Positions 27,960-37,378 of a stretch of DNA of 64,000 nucleotides are shown here, one piece after another. Numbering within the stretch: position 1 is the first letter of the stretch; every line of letters starts with the position of its first letter. Below the pieces are notes generated by a model. It was not told where the DNA came from. It did not search any database and worked only from the letters and a program-made list of their open reading frames with translations. The position numbers and the translations under genes are program-made. The stretch is from Streptomyces sp. 1-11 (GTDB lineage Bacteria > Actinomycetota > Actinomycetes > Streptomycetales > Streptomycetaceae). Location: the NCBI RefSeq assembly GCF_007176755.1, contig NZ_BJTV01000016.1, forward strand, positions 116,641 to 180,640, in the 5' to 3' direction.

Positions 27960-28629
27960 ACCTGCCCGGGCGGCACAGGAACGGATAGCTCGCGGCCTCC
28001 TCGGCGGCCGCCGCCGCGTCACCGGCGCGGATCGCGTCCACCAGACGGGCGTGGTCCATGTGCGTCTCGGGGGTCAGGCCGCCGCCGACGTCGGCGCGCA
28101 GCCAGTCCCGCAGCACCTCGCCGAGGTCGGCGTACATCGCCGTCATGACGTCGTTGTGGGAGGCCGCCACCACCGCCAGGTGGAACGTCGCGTCGGCCGC
28201 CACGAAGGCCTCCGCCTCGCCGGACTCCCAGGCCTCCTCGCGCCGCACCAGCAGCGCGTCGAGCTGCTTGAGGTCCTTCTCGGTGCGCCGCCCGGCGGCC
28301 AGCCGCGCCGCCGCGGACTCCAGCGTCGAGCGCAGCTCCGCGATGTGCCGCGGGTCGGCCCCTGCGAAACGGCGGTGCATCACGCCGGCCAGCTCGCTCG
28401 TCGCCGCGACATACGTGCCCGAGCCCTGCCGGATGTCCAGCAGACCGTTGTGCGCGAGCGCCCGCACGGCCTCGCGGACGGTGTTGCGGGCGACGCCGAG
28501 CTGCTCCACCAGTTCGGGCTCGGTCGGGATGCGCGAACCCACCGGCCACTCGCCGGAGGCGATCTGCGCCCGCAGCTCCGCGATGACCTGCTCGGAGAGC
28601 GCCGAACGGCGCGGGTGGCTCAGAGGCAT
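27937..28629 (-). CDS. FadR/GntR family transcriptional regulator
   Basis: 230 residues from ATG 28627-28629. N-terminal winged helix (LSEQVIAELRAQIASGEWPVGSRIPTEPELVEQLGVARNTVREAVRALAHNGLLDIRQGSGTYV) and C-terminal FCD ligand domain with metal-site residues D..FH (VAADATFHLAVVAASHN) and H..L..A (DHARLVDAIRAGD). It probably represses the divergent MFS gene and itself through the palindrome in their shared 80-bp region. The ligand is probably the small molecule exported. Confidence 0.92.
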   Translation of the reverse strand: MPLSHPRRSALSEQVIAELRAQIASGEWPVGSRIPTEPELVEQLGVARNTVREAVRALAHNGLLDIRQGSGTYVAATSELAGVMHRRFAGADPRHIAELRSTLESAAARLAAGRRTEKDLKQLDALLVRREEAWESGEAEAFVAADATFHLAVVAASHNDVMTAMYADLGEVLRDWLRADVGGGLTPETHMDHARLVDAIRAGDAAAAAEEAASYPFLCRPGRFSAPSGG

Positions 28630-28683
28630 GGCACACCTTCGCACGTGGTCCCGGGACTGCGCCGCCGGGGGAGTGGACAACCA

Positions 28684-28704
28684 ATCATCCCATGATTCTA
28701 TGAT
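28684..28704. promoter_or_regulatory. candidate operator for the FadR-type regulator
   Basis: ATCAT-CCC-ATGAT (28684-28696) is a perfect inverted repeat, followed after four bases by a third ATGAT (28700-28704). It lies in the divergent promoter region between the GntR gene and the MFS gene, where autoregulated FadR-type operators usually sit. Confidence 0.5.
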
Positions 28705-28711
28705 GTGCGGC

Positions 28712-30028
28712 ATGGCCAGTGAGGAAACGCGGATCGCGGACACCCGTACGGAGATGCCTTCGACCGGACGCGGCACGAGCACACCGCCGGGCACCCGGGC
28801 GGTCCCGCCCGCGCGTGCCTGGGCGACCCGTCTCGTCGTCGCCGGCATCGTGCTGTCCGCGCTCAACCTCCGCCCCGCCATCACCAGCCTCGGCGCGCTG
28901 CTGGAGGAGGTCCGCGACGGACTCGGCATGAGCGGCAGCGTGGCCGGACTGCTCACCTCCGTGCCCCCGCTCTGCTTCGCCGTCTTCGGCGTCACCGCGC
29001 CCAGGCTGGCCCGCCGCTTCGGGCCGGCCGCCGTGGTGTGCGCCGGCATGGCAGCCATCACCGCGGGCCTGCTGATACGCCCGTACGCCGGCGGGACGGC
29101 CGGCTTCCTCGCCGCCAGCGCGCTCGCCCTGATGGGCATCGCCGTCAGCAACGTGCTGATGCCGGTCATCGTCAAGCGCTGGTTCCCCGACCGGGTCGGC
29201 TCCATGACCGGGCTGTACTCGATGGCCCTCGCCCTCGGCACCTCCGTCGCCGCCGCGGTCACCGTGCCCATGACCGGCGCGCTGGGCGGCGGCTGGCAGC
29301 CCGGCCTCGCCGTGTGGGCGGCTCTCGCGGCCGCCGCCGTACTGCCCTGGCTGCCGCTGGTGCGCCGGCGGGACGAGCCCCCCGTCCAGGAGCCGGTGCG
29401 CACGACGCCGGACGGCCGGGAGGCGCACCCGCTGCGCATCACCCGCAGCCGCACCGCATGGGCGCTCGCGGTCTTCTTCGGGCTCCAGGCCACCGCCGCG
29501 TACATCACGATGGGCTGGATGGCGCAGATCTTCCGGGACTCCGGCGTCCCGGCTGGCACCGCCGGCCTGCTCCTCGCCGTCACCATGGTGATGGGCGTCC
29601 CCCTGGCCTTCGTGATCCCGCGGCTCGCCACCCGGCTGCCCCACCAGGGCCCGATCGTGCTGGCCCTGGGCGTGTGCGGCCTCGCCGGATACGCCGGCCT
29701 CTACCTGGCGCCGGCCGCCGGCGCCTGGGCCTGGGCCGTGCTGCTCGGCATCGCCAACTGCGCCTTCCCGCTCGCGCTGACCATGGTCGGCATGCGGGCC
29801 AGGACCGGCGCCGGCGTGGCCCAGCTCTCCGCGTTCGCGCAGAGCACCGGCTATCTCATCTCCATCCCCGGCCCGCTGCTGGTCGGCGTGCTCTACCAGC
29901 ACAGCGGCGGCTGGGGACTGCCGATCGCCCTGATGGCGGGCCTGATGGTGCCCCAGATGGTGGTCGGTTTCGTCGCGGGCCGCGACCGCACGGTGGAGGA
30001 CGAGGCGGGAGAGGCCCAGCGCCAGTAG
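28712..30028 (+). CDS. MFS transporter, CynX/NimT-like
   Basis: 438 residues from ATG 28712; ATG 28703 is an alternative. Twelve predicted transmembrane helices after a 40-residue polar N-terminus. The early LNLRPAITSLGALLEEVRDGLGMSGSVAGLLTSVPPLCFAVFG is typical of the cyanate/nitroimidazole transporter (CynX/NimT) branch. It probably exports or imports a small organic compound sensed by the divergent FadR-type regulator. A 39-codon gene of the SGM_5486 type follows. Confidence 0.9.
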   Translation: MASEETRIADTRTEMPSTGRGTSTPPGTRAVPPARAWATRLVVAGIVLSALNLRPAITSLGALLEEVRDGLGMSGSVAGLLTSVPPLCFAVFGVTAPRLARRFGPAAVVCAGMAAITAGLLIRPYAGGTAGFLAASALALMGIAVSNVLMPVIVKRWFPDRVGSMTGLYSMALALGTSVAAAVTVPMTGALGGGWQPGLAVWAALAAAAVLPWLPLVRRRDEPPVQEPVRTTPDGREAHPLRITRSRTAWALAVFFGLQATAAYITMGWMAQIFRDSGVPAGTAGLLLAVTMVMGVPLAFVIPRLATRLPHQGPIVLALGVCGLAGYAGLYLAPAAGAWAWAVLLGIANCAFPLALTMVGMRARTGAGVAQLSAFAQSTGYLISIPGPLLVGVLYQHSGGWGLPIALMAGLMVPQMVVGFVAGRDRTVEDEAGEAQRQ

Positions 30029-30106
30029 CCCACCAGGCGCCCGGCGCGCGACGCCCGGCGGCACCCCGGACGCTCCGTCCCGGACGAAGGGTGTCAGACT
30101 GGGCGC

Positions 30107-30226
30107 ATGCAGCCTGTGCTCGACCCGAATCCCAAGAACGGCCAGAAGAAGCTGCTGCTCGTCTTCGGCTCGTTCCTCGCCATCTTCGTGATCATCGGCG
30201 TCATCGCGACGATCGCCTCACCCTGA
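30107..30226 (+). CDS. SGM_5486-type transporter-associated micro-protein
   Basis: 39 residues from ATG 30107 (MQPVLDPNPKNGQKKLLLV ...ATIASP). One transmembrane helix (residues 16-36, LLLVFGSFLAIFVIIGVIATI) after a short polar N-terminus. This matches the tiny 'transporter-associated' family encoded downstream of CynX-like MFS genes in Streptomyces. It is likely a membrane accessory of the transporter; function unproven. Confidence 0.8.
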   Translation: MQPVLDPNPKNGQKKLLLVFGSFLAIFVIIGVIATIASP

Positions 30227-30239
30227 CCCGGCCCGCCCC

Positions 30240-30263
30240 GATGGTGGGGCTGCCCCCACCATC
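30240..30263 (+). terminator. terminator after the micro-protein gene
   Basis: Perfect 10-bp arms GATGGTGGGG / CCCCACCATC around a 4-base loop, 13 bp past the stop. Confidence 0.75.
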
Positions 30264-30391
30264 CCCTAGGGGGGCAGGGTCAGGGTCGAATGGGTGGGTC
30301 ACCGGATGGGCCGGCGGCCTGGGACTCCGTACCTTCGAGACATGACCGCGGCAGGCGGCCAGGAACACTCGAGGACCTTACGGAGGCGACC

Positions 30392-30598
30392 ATGCCGGTC
30401 CGTACGCACACCCGGACCCACACCGGCCCCGCGGGCGGCGTCGACATCCGGCTGCCCTGGTGGGCGCTCCTCCTGCCCGCCCTCGCCTTCGCCGTGCTAC
30501 TGGCGCTGATACTCAACCCCTCCGAGGCCCACGCGGCGAGCGGCGACCCGGCGGTCGCCCAGCTCCTCGAACGCGCGCAGCGGCTCCTCGCCCGCTGA
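30392..30598 (+). CDS. small single-pass membrane protein
   Basis: 68 residues, GGAGG (30382-30386) before ATG 30392. Polar basic N-terminus (VRTHTRTHTGPAGG), one hydrophobic helix at about 22-42 (WWALLLPALAFAVLLALIL), then an AxA-like site (EAHAASGD) and a short amphipathic tail. It may be a signal peptide of a 25-residue secreted peptide or a membrane anchor. Not recognised. Confidence 0.6.
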   Translation: MPVRTHTRTHTGPAGGVDIRLPWWALLLPALAFAVLLALILNPSEAHAASGDPAVAQLLERAQRLLAR

Positions 30599-30676
30599 CC
30601 CGGAGCCTCCGCCCGTGGCGAATCCCCATGTCAACTCCCTGCGCCGGGTGGCTTGTTTCATGCGAAGCTGGATCTC

Positions 30677-31195
30677 ATGAGCGTCGCAGAACCTCGCAGG
30701 ATCGTCATTTTCCGGCATGCGAAAGCCGACTGGCCGCAGGTGTCCGACCACGAACGCCCTCTCGCCGAGCGGGGTCGCATGGACGCCGCGGTCGCGGGAC
30801 GCAAGCTGGCCGACACCGGTTACACGTTCGACCTCGCCCTGTGCTCCACGGCCGTCCGGACCCGTGAGACCTGGAAGCTCGCCGTCCACGAACTCGCGCA
30901 CCGGCCGAAGACCGTCTATGAGGAGCGGGTCTACGAGGCGTCTCCCGGCGAGTTGATCGCCGTGCTGAACGAGGTACCGGACGACGCGCAGAACGTGATC
31001 CTGATCGGCCACAACCCGGGTGTGCACGGCCTGGCCGAGGTGCTGGCCGGCGAGTCCGGGGGCGACGCCCGCCAGCGGATGAAGCGGCGCGGCTTCCCGG
31101 CCGCCGCCTTCGTGGTGCTGACCTTCGACGGCGGCTGGAAGAGCCTGGAGCCGGGCGTGGCCACGCCGGTGGACTACTGGGCGCCCTCCGAGTGA
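30677..31195 (+). CDS. SixA-type histidine phosphatase
   Basis: 172 residues from ATG 30677. Histidine phosphatase core: RRIVIFRHAKADWP (the RHAK variant of RHG), catalytic second His in VILIGHNPGVHGLAE, and the acidic residue in YEERVYEASPGELI. SixA-like enzymes dephosphorylate phosphohistidine or other phospho-substrates in the cytosol. Small size and lack of other domains fit SixA. Convergent with serB, separated by a strong stem-loop. Confidence 0.9.
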   Translation: MSVAEPRRIVIFRHAKADWPQVSDHERPLAERGRMDAAVAGRKLADTGYTFDLALCSTAVRTRETWKLAVHELAHRPKTVYEERVYEASPGELIAVLNEVPDDAQNVILIGHNPGVHGLAEVLAGESGGDARQRMKRRGFPAAAFVVLTFDGGWKSLEPGVATPVDYWAPSE

Positions 31196-31209
31196 CGGCG
31201 GACGACGGC

Positions 31210-31240
31210 AGGGCCCGGCACCGCCACGGCGCCGGGCCCT
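31210..31240. terminator. bidirectional terminator between SixA-type gene and serB
   Basis: Perfect 10-bp arms AGGGCCCGGC / GCCGGGCCCT with an 11-base loop, between convergent genes. Confidence 0.75.
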
Positions 31241-31304
31241 CCGCGCGTCCGGGCCGCCCTCCCGCCCGAGCCGTCCCGGCCGCGGGCGGTTCCCGGCCGG
31301 CGGT

Positions 31305-32513
31305 TCAGTCCTCGTCGTGCGTGTCGGCCGCCTCGACCTCTTCGCGGGTGACGCCCAGCAGGTAGAGCACGGTGTCGAGGAACGGGAAGTTCACCGCCGT
31401 GTGCGCGGCCTCGCGGACCACCGGCTTGGCGTTGAAGGCGACGCCCAGCCCGGCCGCGTTCAGCATGTCCAGGTCGTTGGCGCCGTCGCCGATCGCCACC
31501 GTCTGCGCCAGCGGCACCCCGGCCTCGGCGGCGAACCGGCGCAGCAGCCGCGCCTTGCCCGCCCGGTCCACGATCTCCCCGGTGACCCGCCCGGTGAGCT
31601 TGCCGTCGACGATCTCCAGCGTGTTGGCCTGGGCGAAGTCCAGCCCCAGCCGCTCCTTGAGGTCGTCCGTGACCTGCGTGAAGCCGCCGGAGACGACACC
31701 GACCTGGTAGCCGAGCCGCTTCAGGGTGCGGATGAGCGTGCGGGCGCCGGGCGTCAGGCGCACCTCGTCGCGCACCTTCTCCACGACCGAGGCGTCCAGC
31801 CCCTCCAGCAGCGCCACCCGCGCGTGCAGCGACTGCTCGAAGTCCAGCTCCCCGCGCATCGCCGCCGCCGTGACCTCGGCGACCTTGTCCTCGCAGCCCG
31901 CGTGCGCGGCGAACAGCTCGATGACCTCGTCCTGGATGAGGGTGGAGTCCACGTCCATGACCACCAGGCGCTGCGCCCGCCGGTGCAGGCCGGCCGAGAC
32001 CACGGCGACATCGACACCCAGTGCCGCCGCGTCCTGGGCCAGGGCCGTGCGCAGCGGTTCGGTCTCCACTCCGGAGACGGCGAACTCCACCGCTGTCACG
32101 GGGTACTTGGCGAGCCGGAAGATACGGTCGATGTTGCCGCCGGTCTTCGCGATGCGGGCGGCGATGGCCGCCGTCGACTCCGCCGTGAGCGGATGACCGA
32201 GCACGGTCACCAGGGAGCGCCCGAGCCCGCGGGGCCGGTTGTCGCCGTGCCCGGAGATGATCTCCGCCTGCATCTTCATCGACTCGGCCCAGCTGTGCAC
32301 GGTGGCCCGCAGATCGCCTTCGAGACCGGCCGGCGGCTGGGTGACCAGCGCACACAGCACCAGGCGGCCCCGGGTGACGACCTGCTCGATGTCGACCACG
32401 TCGACGAGGAAGGCGGCAAGGGTGTCGAAGAGGCCGGCCGTGATGCCCGGCCTGTCCTTGCCGAAGATCTTGACGAGGAGAGTGGGGACCTCGGGAGTCT
32501 GCGAAGCGCTCAT
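31305..32513 (-). CDS. serB: phosphoserine phosphatase SerB
   Basis: 402 residues from ATG 32511-32513. Two N-terminal ACT-type regulatory segments (LLVKIFGKDRPGITAGLFDTLA... and SLVTVLGHPLTAESTAAIAARI), then a HAD phosphatase: VVMDVDSTLIQDEVIEL (nucleophile DxD), VGVVSGGFTQVT and AIGDGANDLDMLNAAG. Makes L-serine from O-phosphoserine. The ACT domains suggest feedback control by serine. Confidence 0.95.
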   Translation of the reverse strand: MSASQTPEVPTLLVKIFGKDRPGITAGLFDTLAAFLVDVVDIEQVVTRGRLVLCALVTQPPAGLEGDLRATVHSWAESMKMQAEIISGHGDNRPRGLGRSLVTVLGHPLTAESTAAIAARIAKTGGNIDRIFRLAKYPVTAVEFAVSGVETEPLRTALAQDAAALGVDVAVVSAGLHRRAQRLVVMDVDSTLIQDEVIELFAAHAGCEDKVAEVTAAAMRGELDFEQSLHARVALLEGLDASVVEKVRDEVRLTPGARTLIRTLKRLGYQVGVVSGGFTQVTDDLKERLGLDFAQANTLEIVDGKLTGRVTGEIVDRAGKARLLRRFAAEAGVPLAQTVAIGDGANDLDMLNAAGLGVAFNAKPVVREAAHTAVNFPFLDTVLYLLGVTREEVEAADTHDED

Positions 32514-32646
32514 GGTGTCACCACCGTATCCGGCACCCAGTGCCTTCCGCCCGTGCGGTCCGCCTGACGGACACGGAACAACAGGTGTCCGGTGGGTGTA
32601 CCGCACCTTGCCCGGTGCTGTCCCCGCACTCATACCCGTCCGCGGG

Positions 32647-34497
32647 TCACCTACCGGACCCCGGACGCGGTGGCGGAGGTGGTGGCGGCGGTGGCGGGCC
32701 GTCGTCCGGGGTGTCCGGCGAGCGGTCGCGCGCGGGCCGCGCCGGGCGGCCCCGCGGCGGGGGCGGAGCCAGCCGGCGGGAGATCGTCGGCGCGCCGTAC
32801 ACGTCGTCCACGGCCGGGGCCGGCCGCGCGTCCTCGGGCTCCGCCCGCACCTCCCGCGGCAGCCGGAGATAGGGGTTCGTGCCCGGATTCGGCGGCCGGT
32901 ACGGCCTGCCCGGCGAGTAGGGCCCGGCGCCACCGCCAGGTCCGGCCTCCCCGAAGCCGTCGCCCACCCGGCCCCCGGGCCCGCCACCGGGCGCGGTCCG
33001 CCCGGGACCGTCCCCGGCCCGGGGCCACCCGGCCCCGCGGGCTCCGCCCTCGAACCCGCCCCCGTACTCCGCCGCCTCGCCGCCGCCCGCCGCGACCGTC
33101 CCGTGGTCCCGTGCGCGTGCCGGGCGGGCCATCCGGGTCCCCGCCGCGCCCAGCGCCCGGGCGAGCAGGGCTCCCGCCGCGCCGGCGCCCGCACCCCACA
33201 CGGCGCCCAGCAGCAGCGCCGTGCCCAGCCGGCCGTGCAGTTCGAGGCCCGCGCCGAACGCGTCGAAGCCCAGCACGGACAGCGAGGCGTCCACCGAGAC
33301 GTCCGTAAGCCAGGCGAGGAACGGCAGGGCGAGCGCGGTCGCGACCCCGAGCCGCAGGGCGCACCGCCCCGCGAAGCCCGCCGTGCCCGTCCCGCCGGGC
33401 ACCGGTGTGCGCACCGCCGTCAGCACCCCCGCCAGCAGCATCGCCGCGCCGGCCGCCACCGCGAGCAGCCACACCCGGCCGTCCAGCCCGGCCAGCCGGC
33501 CCACGGTGACCGGCTGGTCCGGCGCCGCGCCCAGCAGCTGGTTCAGCGGGTGCGGGAGCACACCGGCCAGGGCGCCGGTGGCCCTGCCGTCCCAGGGGAC
33601 GAAGAGCCCGAGCGGTACGCCGAGCCACACCCCGTTGGGCGCGCCGAGCAGGGCGGCGCCGGCGACCCGCCCGGGGTGGTCGTCGCCGGCCGTCGCGTAC
33701 GCGGCAGCGGCGAGCCCGGCGGCCACGGCCACCAGCAGCACGGTGACGAGCGCCGAGACGGCCGGCCGTACCACCCGGTGCACGGCGTCCCAGCCGGGCG
33801 GCAGGGGAGTGCGGCGGGAGGCCAGCAGCGAGATCAGCAGGACGCCGACGCACCAGCCGAGCCCGCCGAGGAGGGTGGGCGCGGTGTCCACGGAGAAGCC
33901 GACGGCCGCCTTGGCGTGGACCAGGTCGCCGACCCGGTCCGGGAGGAGGCCGCCGAGGCCGCCCAGGTCACCGAGGCCGGGAAGGCCGGCGCCGCCCCCG
34001 CCGGACGGCCCGCCGAGGCCGAGCGAGCCGCCGTCGACGGTGACGACGTCGTGCCCCGCCCAGGCGAGCCCGGCCAGCATCGCCAGGAAGAGGGCGGCCA
34101 CCGTGCCCGCGCGCGCGAGGAGTTCGGACGGCGCGATCACAACTCCCGCCGCGCGCAGGGACCGCAGGAAGAACCACGCGAGCAGCAGGGCGCCGGCCAG
34201 GCTCACGCCCAGTGGCGTGATCTCGACGGCGGTGTGCGCCTCACCGCCCTTCAGCCCGAAGGCGGACACGTCCGCGGACGGGGAGACCGAACCACCCGCC
34301 CCCAGCGCCACTACGGCCGCGGTCATCGGGCCCAGTGAGCCCGCCGCGTCCGCCTTGAGCAGGTGCAGTCCCAAGGCCGCCGTGGCCGTCATCCCCACCG
34401 ACGCCCAGCTCACCGCGGCGACCGCGGACAGCAGGATGTCCGCCCACGGCAGCGGCGCACCCGGCCGCTCGGTCCCGGCACCCGTGGCAGCGCTCAT
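32647..34497 (-). CDS. streptophobe family membrane protein
   Basis: 616 residues from ATG 34495-34497, preceded by a GGGGG tract. Around ten hydrophobic segments in residues 15-445 with a glycine-rich loop (GGLGGLLPDRVGDLVHAK). A proline/arginine/glycine-rich disordered cytosolic tail of about 150 residues ends in poly-proline. The layout matches the Streptomyces 'streptophobe' family; function unknown. Divergent from the FHA-ABC transporter gene across 229 bp, so they may share regulation. Confidence 0.82.
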   Translation of the reverse strand: MSAATGAGTERPGAPLPWADILLSAVAAVSWASVGMTATAALGLHLLKADAAGSLGPMTAAVVALGAGGSVSPSADVSAFGLKGGEAHTAVEITPLGVSLAGALLLAWFFLRSLRAAGVVIAPSELLARAGTVAALFLAMLAGLAWAGHDVVTVDGGSLGLGGPSGGGGAGLPGLGDLGGLGGLLPDRVGDLVHAKAAVGFSVDTAPTLLGGLGWCVGVLLISLLASRRTPLPPGWDAVHRVVRPAVSALVTVLLVAVAAGLAAAAYATAGDDHPGRVAGAALLGAPNGVWLGVPLGLFVPWDGRATGALAGVLPHPLNQLLGAAPDQPVTVGRLAGLDGRVWLLAVAAGAAMLLAGVLTAVRTPVPGGTGTAGFAGRCALRLGVATALALPFLAWLTDVSVDASLSVLGFDAFGAGLELHGRLGTALLLGAVWGAGAGAAGALLARALGAAGTRMARPARARDHGTVAAGGGEAAEYGGGFEGGARGAGWPRAGDGPGRTAPGGGPGGRVGDGFGEAGPGGGAGPYSPGRPYRPPNPGTNPYLRLPREVRAEPEDARPAPAVDDVYGAPTISRRLAPPPPRGRPARPARDRSPDTPDDGPPPPPPPPPPRPGSGR

Positions 34498-34726
34498 GGC
34501 AGACCCCCCGATCCGCGGCGCGGCACCGCTGCCGCGCTTGTCCCCCTCGCGGGGGATTACCACTCTCCGGCCGGGTTTCAACCCCGTCAACGGGGCGAGT
34601 TGAAGCGTGTGCCGGCGTGCTGCGCAAGGCCCGGCTTTCGGTCACGGGTCCCAGCCTGGAATAGTTCCCCACGATGTTCGACATCCCTAGACTCCCTGTG
34701 ATGGGGGAAATTCGGGGGACAACTCA

Positions 34727-37312
34727 GTGGGGCATGGAGTGCCGGAACTCGTACTGGAAACAAACGGACGGACCTGGACGCTCGAGCCGTCCAGGTCCTA
34801 CACCCTCGGCCGCGATCCGCAGGGTGACATCGTCTTCGACGACGCCAGGGTCTCCTGGCGTCACGCCACGGTCAGCTTCACCGGCCGCAGTTGGGTCATC
34901 GAGGACCACGGCAGCACCAACGGCACGTTCGTGCAGGGTCAGCGGGTCCAGCACGTGGAACTCGGCCCGGGCTCGGCGGTGTTCCTCGGCAACGCGACCG
35001 ACGGGCCGCGGCTGAACCTCTCCGGCGCCCCGGCCGAGGCCGCCCAGCCGCAGCAGCAGGCGCAGTCCGCGCCGTACGCGGCTCAGGGCGCGGGACCCGG
35101 CTGGGCGCAGCCGCAGGCCCCCCAGCAGGGGATCCCGCAGCAGGCCGCCGCGCACCAGCAGGCGCCGCGGGCCGACTGGCAGCAGTCTCAGCAGCGGCCG
35201 GCGTTCCCGCAGCAGCAGGGCGGTCCGGCCGAGAACCCGGTGCAGAAGACGCCCGGCGGCGCGGCGGGGGCGCCACCGGTCTACGGCGACCGCAGCCCGA
35301 CCACGTTCCACCAGTTCGCCGTCGGCCGCGTGATGCGCATCGGCCGTGCCCTGGAGAACGAGCTGGTCGTCTCCGACCTCCAGGTGTCCCGGCACCACGC
35401 CGAGTTCCACTCGACGCCCGACGGCCGCTTCGAGATCCGCGACCTGGGCTCGCACAACGGCACCTACGTGAACGGCCAGCCGATCGCCAAGGGCGGTTCG
35501 GCGCTGCTCGGCCCGAACGACATCGTCGGCGTCGGCCACTCCACCTTCCGCATCGTCGGCGACCGGCTCGAGGAGTTCGTCGACACCGGCGAGGTGTCCT
35601 TCTCGGCGCGCCATCTGACGGTCACGGTCGACGGCGGCAAGCAGATCCTGAAGGACGTCTCCTTCGGCGTCCCGGAGAAGTCCCTGATCGCGGTCATCGG
35701 CCCGTCCGGCTCCGGCAAGTCGACGCTGCTGAAGGCGCTCACCGGCTACCGGCCCGCCAACCAGGGCGAGGTCCTGTACGACAACCGCAACCTGTACAAG
35801 CAGTTCGCCGAGCTGCGCCAGCGCATCGGTCTGGTCCCGCAGGACGACATCCTGCACAAGGAGCTGACCGTCAAGAAGGCCCTGAAGTACGCGGCCAAGC
35901 TGCGCTTCCCGGCCGACACCACGGCCGCCGAGCGCGAGGCCCGCATCGACGAGGTGCTGCGCGAGCTCAAGCTGGACATCCACAAGGACAAGAAGGTCAC
36001 CTCCCTCTCCGGCGGCCAGCGCAAGCGCGTCTCGGTCGCCCTGGAGCTGCTGACCAAGCCCTCGCTGATCTTCCTGGACGAGCCGACCTCCGGCCTCGAC
36101 CCGGGCATGGACCGCGATGTGATGCAGCTCCTGCGCGGCCTCGCCGACGACGGCCGTACGGTCCTGGTGGTCACCCACTCGGTCGCCGAGCTGGCGATCT
36201 GCGACAAGCTGCTGGTGATGGCGCCGGGCGGTGCGGTCGCCTACTTCGGCCCGCCGGACGAGGCGCTGAACTTCTTCGGCTACGACAGCTGGGCCGACGT
36301 CTTCTCCGCCTTCGAGAACTACCGCGACTACGACTGGGCGGGCCGCTGGAAGGGCTCGCAGCACTACCAGATGTACGCCGCGGACATCGACGCGGTCGCC
36401 CCGCAGTCCGTACACATGCCGCCGCCGCAGGCCATCAAGCCGCCCAAGCCGCAGGGCTGGGGCTCCCAGCTTCTGACCCTGATCCGGCGCTATGTGGCGG
36501 TCATCGCGTCCGACAAGGGGTTCCTGGCGCTCACGGTGATCCTGCCGGCCGTGCTGGGCGCGGTCAGCCTGCTGATCGACTCGGACAAGGGCCTGCTGGT
36601 CAACTCGGTCAACCCGCGCACCGGTGTGCCCGTCCCGAACGGCACGGCGACCACCGTGCTGCTGATCCTCGCCGTCGGCGCGTGCTTCGCGGGCGCCGCG
36701 AACTCCGTGCGTGAGCTGATCAAGGAACGGGTCATCTACGAGCGGGAGCGCGCCACCGGCCTGTCCCGCTCGGCGTACCTGATGTCCAAGGTGGTCGTGC
36801 TGGGCGCCGTCACGGTGCTGCAGGGGCTGATGGTCGGCCTGATCGGCTTCTCCAGCCGGGAGATCCCCGGCCAGGGTCTTGTGCTCGGCGGCTCGACGCT
36901 GTTGGAGCTGTGCCTGCCGATCATGGCGCTGGGCTTCACCTCGATGATGTTCGGCCTGGTGATCTCCTCGCTGGTGAAGACCGCCGAGAAGACCATGCCG
37001 CTGCTGGTGATGTTCGCGATCATCCAGGTCGTCTTCACCGGCTGCCTCTTCACCCTGCACGGCACGCTCGGCGTGAACGAGTTCTCGTACCTGATGCCGT
37101 CCCGCTGGGCGGTGGCCGCGGCCGGCACCACGCTGGACTTCAACAAGATCGCCCCGAACACCGACGACCCGACCAGCACCGACCCGCTGTGGGACCACAC
37201 GGCCTCGGCCTGGGGCCTGGACATGGCCGCGCTGCTCGTCCTCGGTGTGATCTGCGGCTTCCTCGTCGCCCGCTTCCTGCGGCGGCACGAGCCGGAGGTC
37301 ATGCGCAAGTGA
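34727..37312 (+). CDS. double-FHA ABC transporter (Rv1747-like)
   Basis: 861 residues from GTG 34727 (a second GTG at 34739 is possible). FHA domain 1 at about 20-100 (YTLGRDPQGD..VSWRHA..STNGTF), then a Gln/Pro-rich linker, FHA domain 2 at about 200-280 (MRIGRALENELVVSDLQVSRHHAEF..HNGTYVNG), ABC ATPase (Walker A GPSGSGKST near 325, LSGGQRKRVS near 427, FLDEPTSGLD near 449) and an ABC2-type membrane domain with six helices (about 585-855). Both FHA domains have the Arg/Ser/His residues for phosphothreonine binding, implying control by Ser/Thr kinases. Exports an unknown lipid or peptide. Its terminator was used as the integration site of the downstream element. Confidence 0.93.
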   Translation: MGHGVPELVLETNGRTWTLEPSRSYTLGRDPQGDIVFDDARVSWRHATVSFTGRSWVIEDHGSTNGTFVQGQRVQHVELGPGSAVFLGNATDGPRLNLSGAPAEAAQPQQQAQSAPYAAQGAGPGWAQPQAPQQGIPQQAAAHQQAPRADWQQSQQRPAFPQQQGGPAENPVQKTPGGAAGAPPVYGDRSPTTFHQFAVGRVMRIGRALENELVVSDLQVSRHHAEFHSTPDGRFEIRDLGSHNGTYVNGQPIAKGGSALLGPNDIVGVGHSTFRIVGDRLEEFVDTGEVSFSARHLTVTVDGGKQILKDVSFGVPEKSLIAVIGPSGSGKSTLLKALTGYRPANQGEVLYDNRNLYKQFAELRQRIGLVPQDDILHKELTVKKALKYAAKLRFPADTTAAEREARIDEVLRELKLDIHKDKKVTSLSGGQRKRVSVALELLTKPSLIFLDEPTSGLDPGMDRDVMQLLRGLADDGRTVLVVTHSVAELAICDKLLVMAPGGAVAYFGPPDEALNFFGYDSWADVFSAFENYRDYDWAGRWKGSQHYQMYAADIDAVAPQSVHMPPPQAIKPPKPQGWGSQLLTLIRRYVAVIASDKGFLALTVILPAVLGAVSLLIDSDKGLLVNSVNPRTGVPVPNGTATTVLLILAVGACFAGAANSVRELIKERVIYERERATGLSRSAYLMSKVVVLGAVTVLQGLMVGLIGFSSREIPGQGLVLGGSTLLELCLPIMALGFTSMMFGLVISSLVKTAEKTMPLLVMFAIIQVVFTGCLFTLHGTLGVNEFSYLMPSRWAVAAAGTTLDFNKIAPNTDDPTSTDPLWDHTASAWGLDMAALLVLGVICGFLVARFLRRHEPEVMRK

Positions 37313-37346
37313 CCGCGGGCCGCGTGGCGCGCGGCCGCACGACGCG

Positions 37347-37378
37347 AAGGGCGGCACCCCACCAGGGGTGCCGCCCTT
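37347..37378. terminator. terminator after the FHA-ABC gene (contains the left att repeat)
   Basis: Perfect 14-bp arms AAGGGCGGCACCCC / GGGGTGCCGCCCTT with loop ACCA. The same hairpin, with an 11-bp stem, recurs at the right end of the element. Confidence 0.85.
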
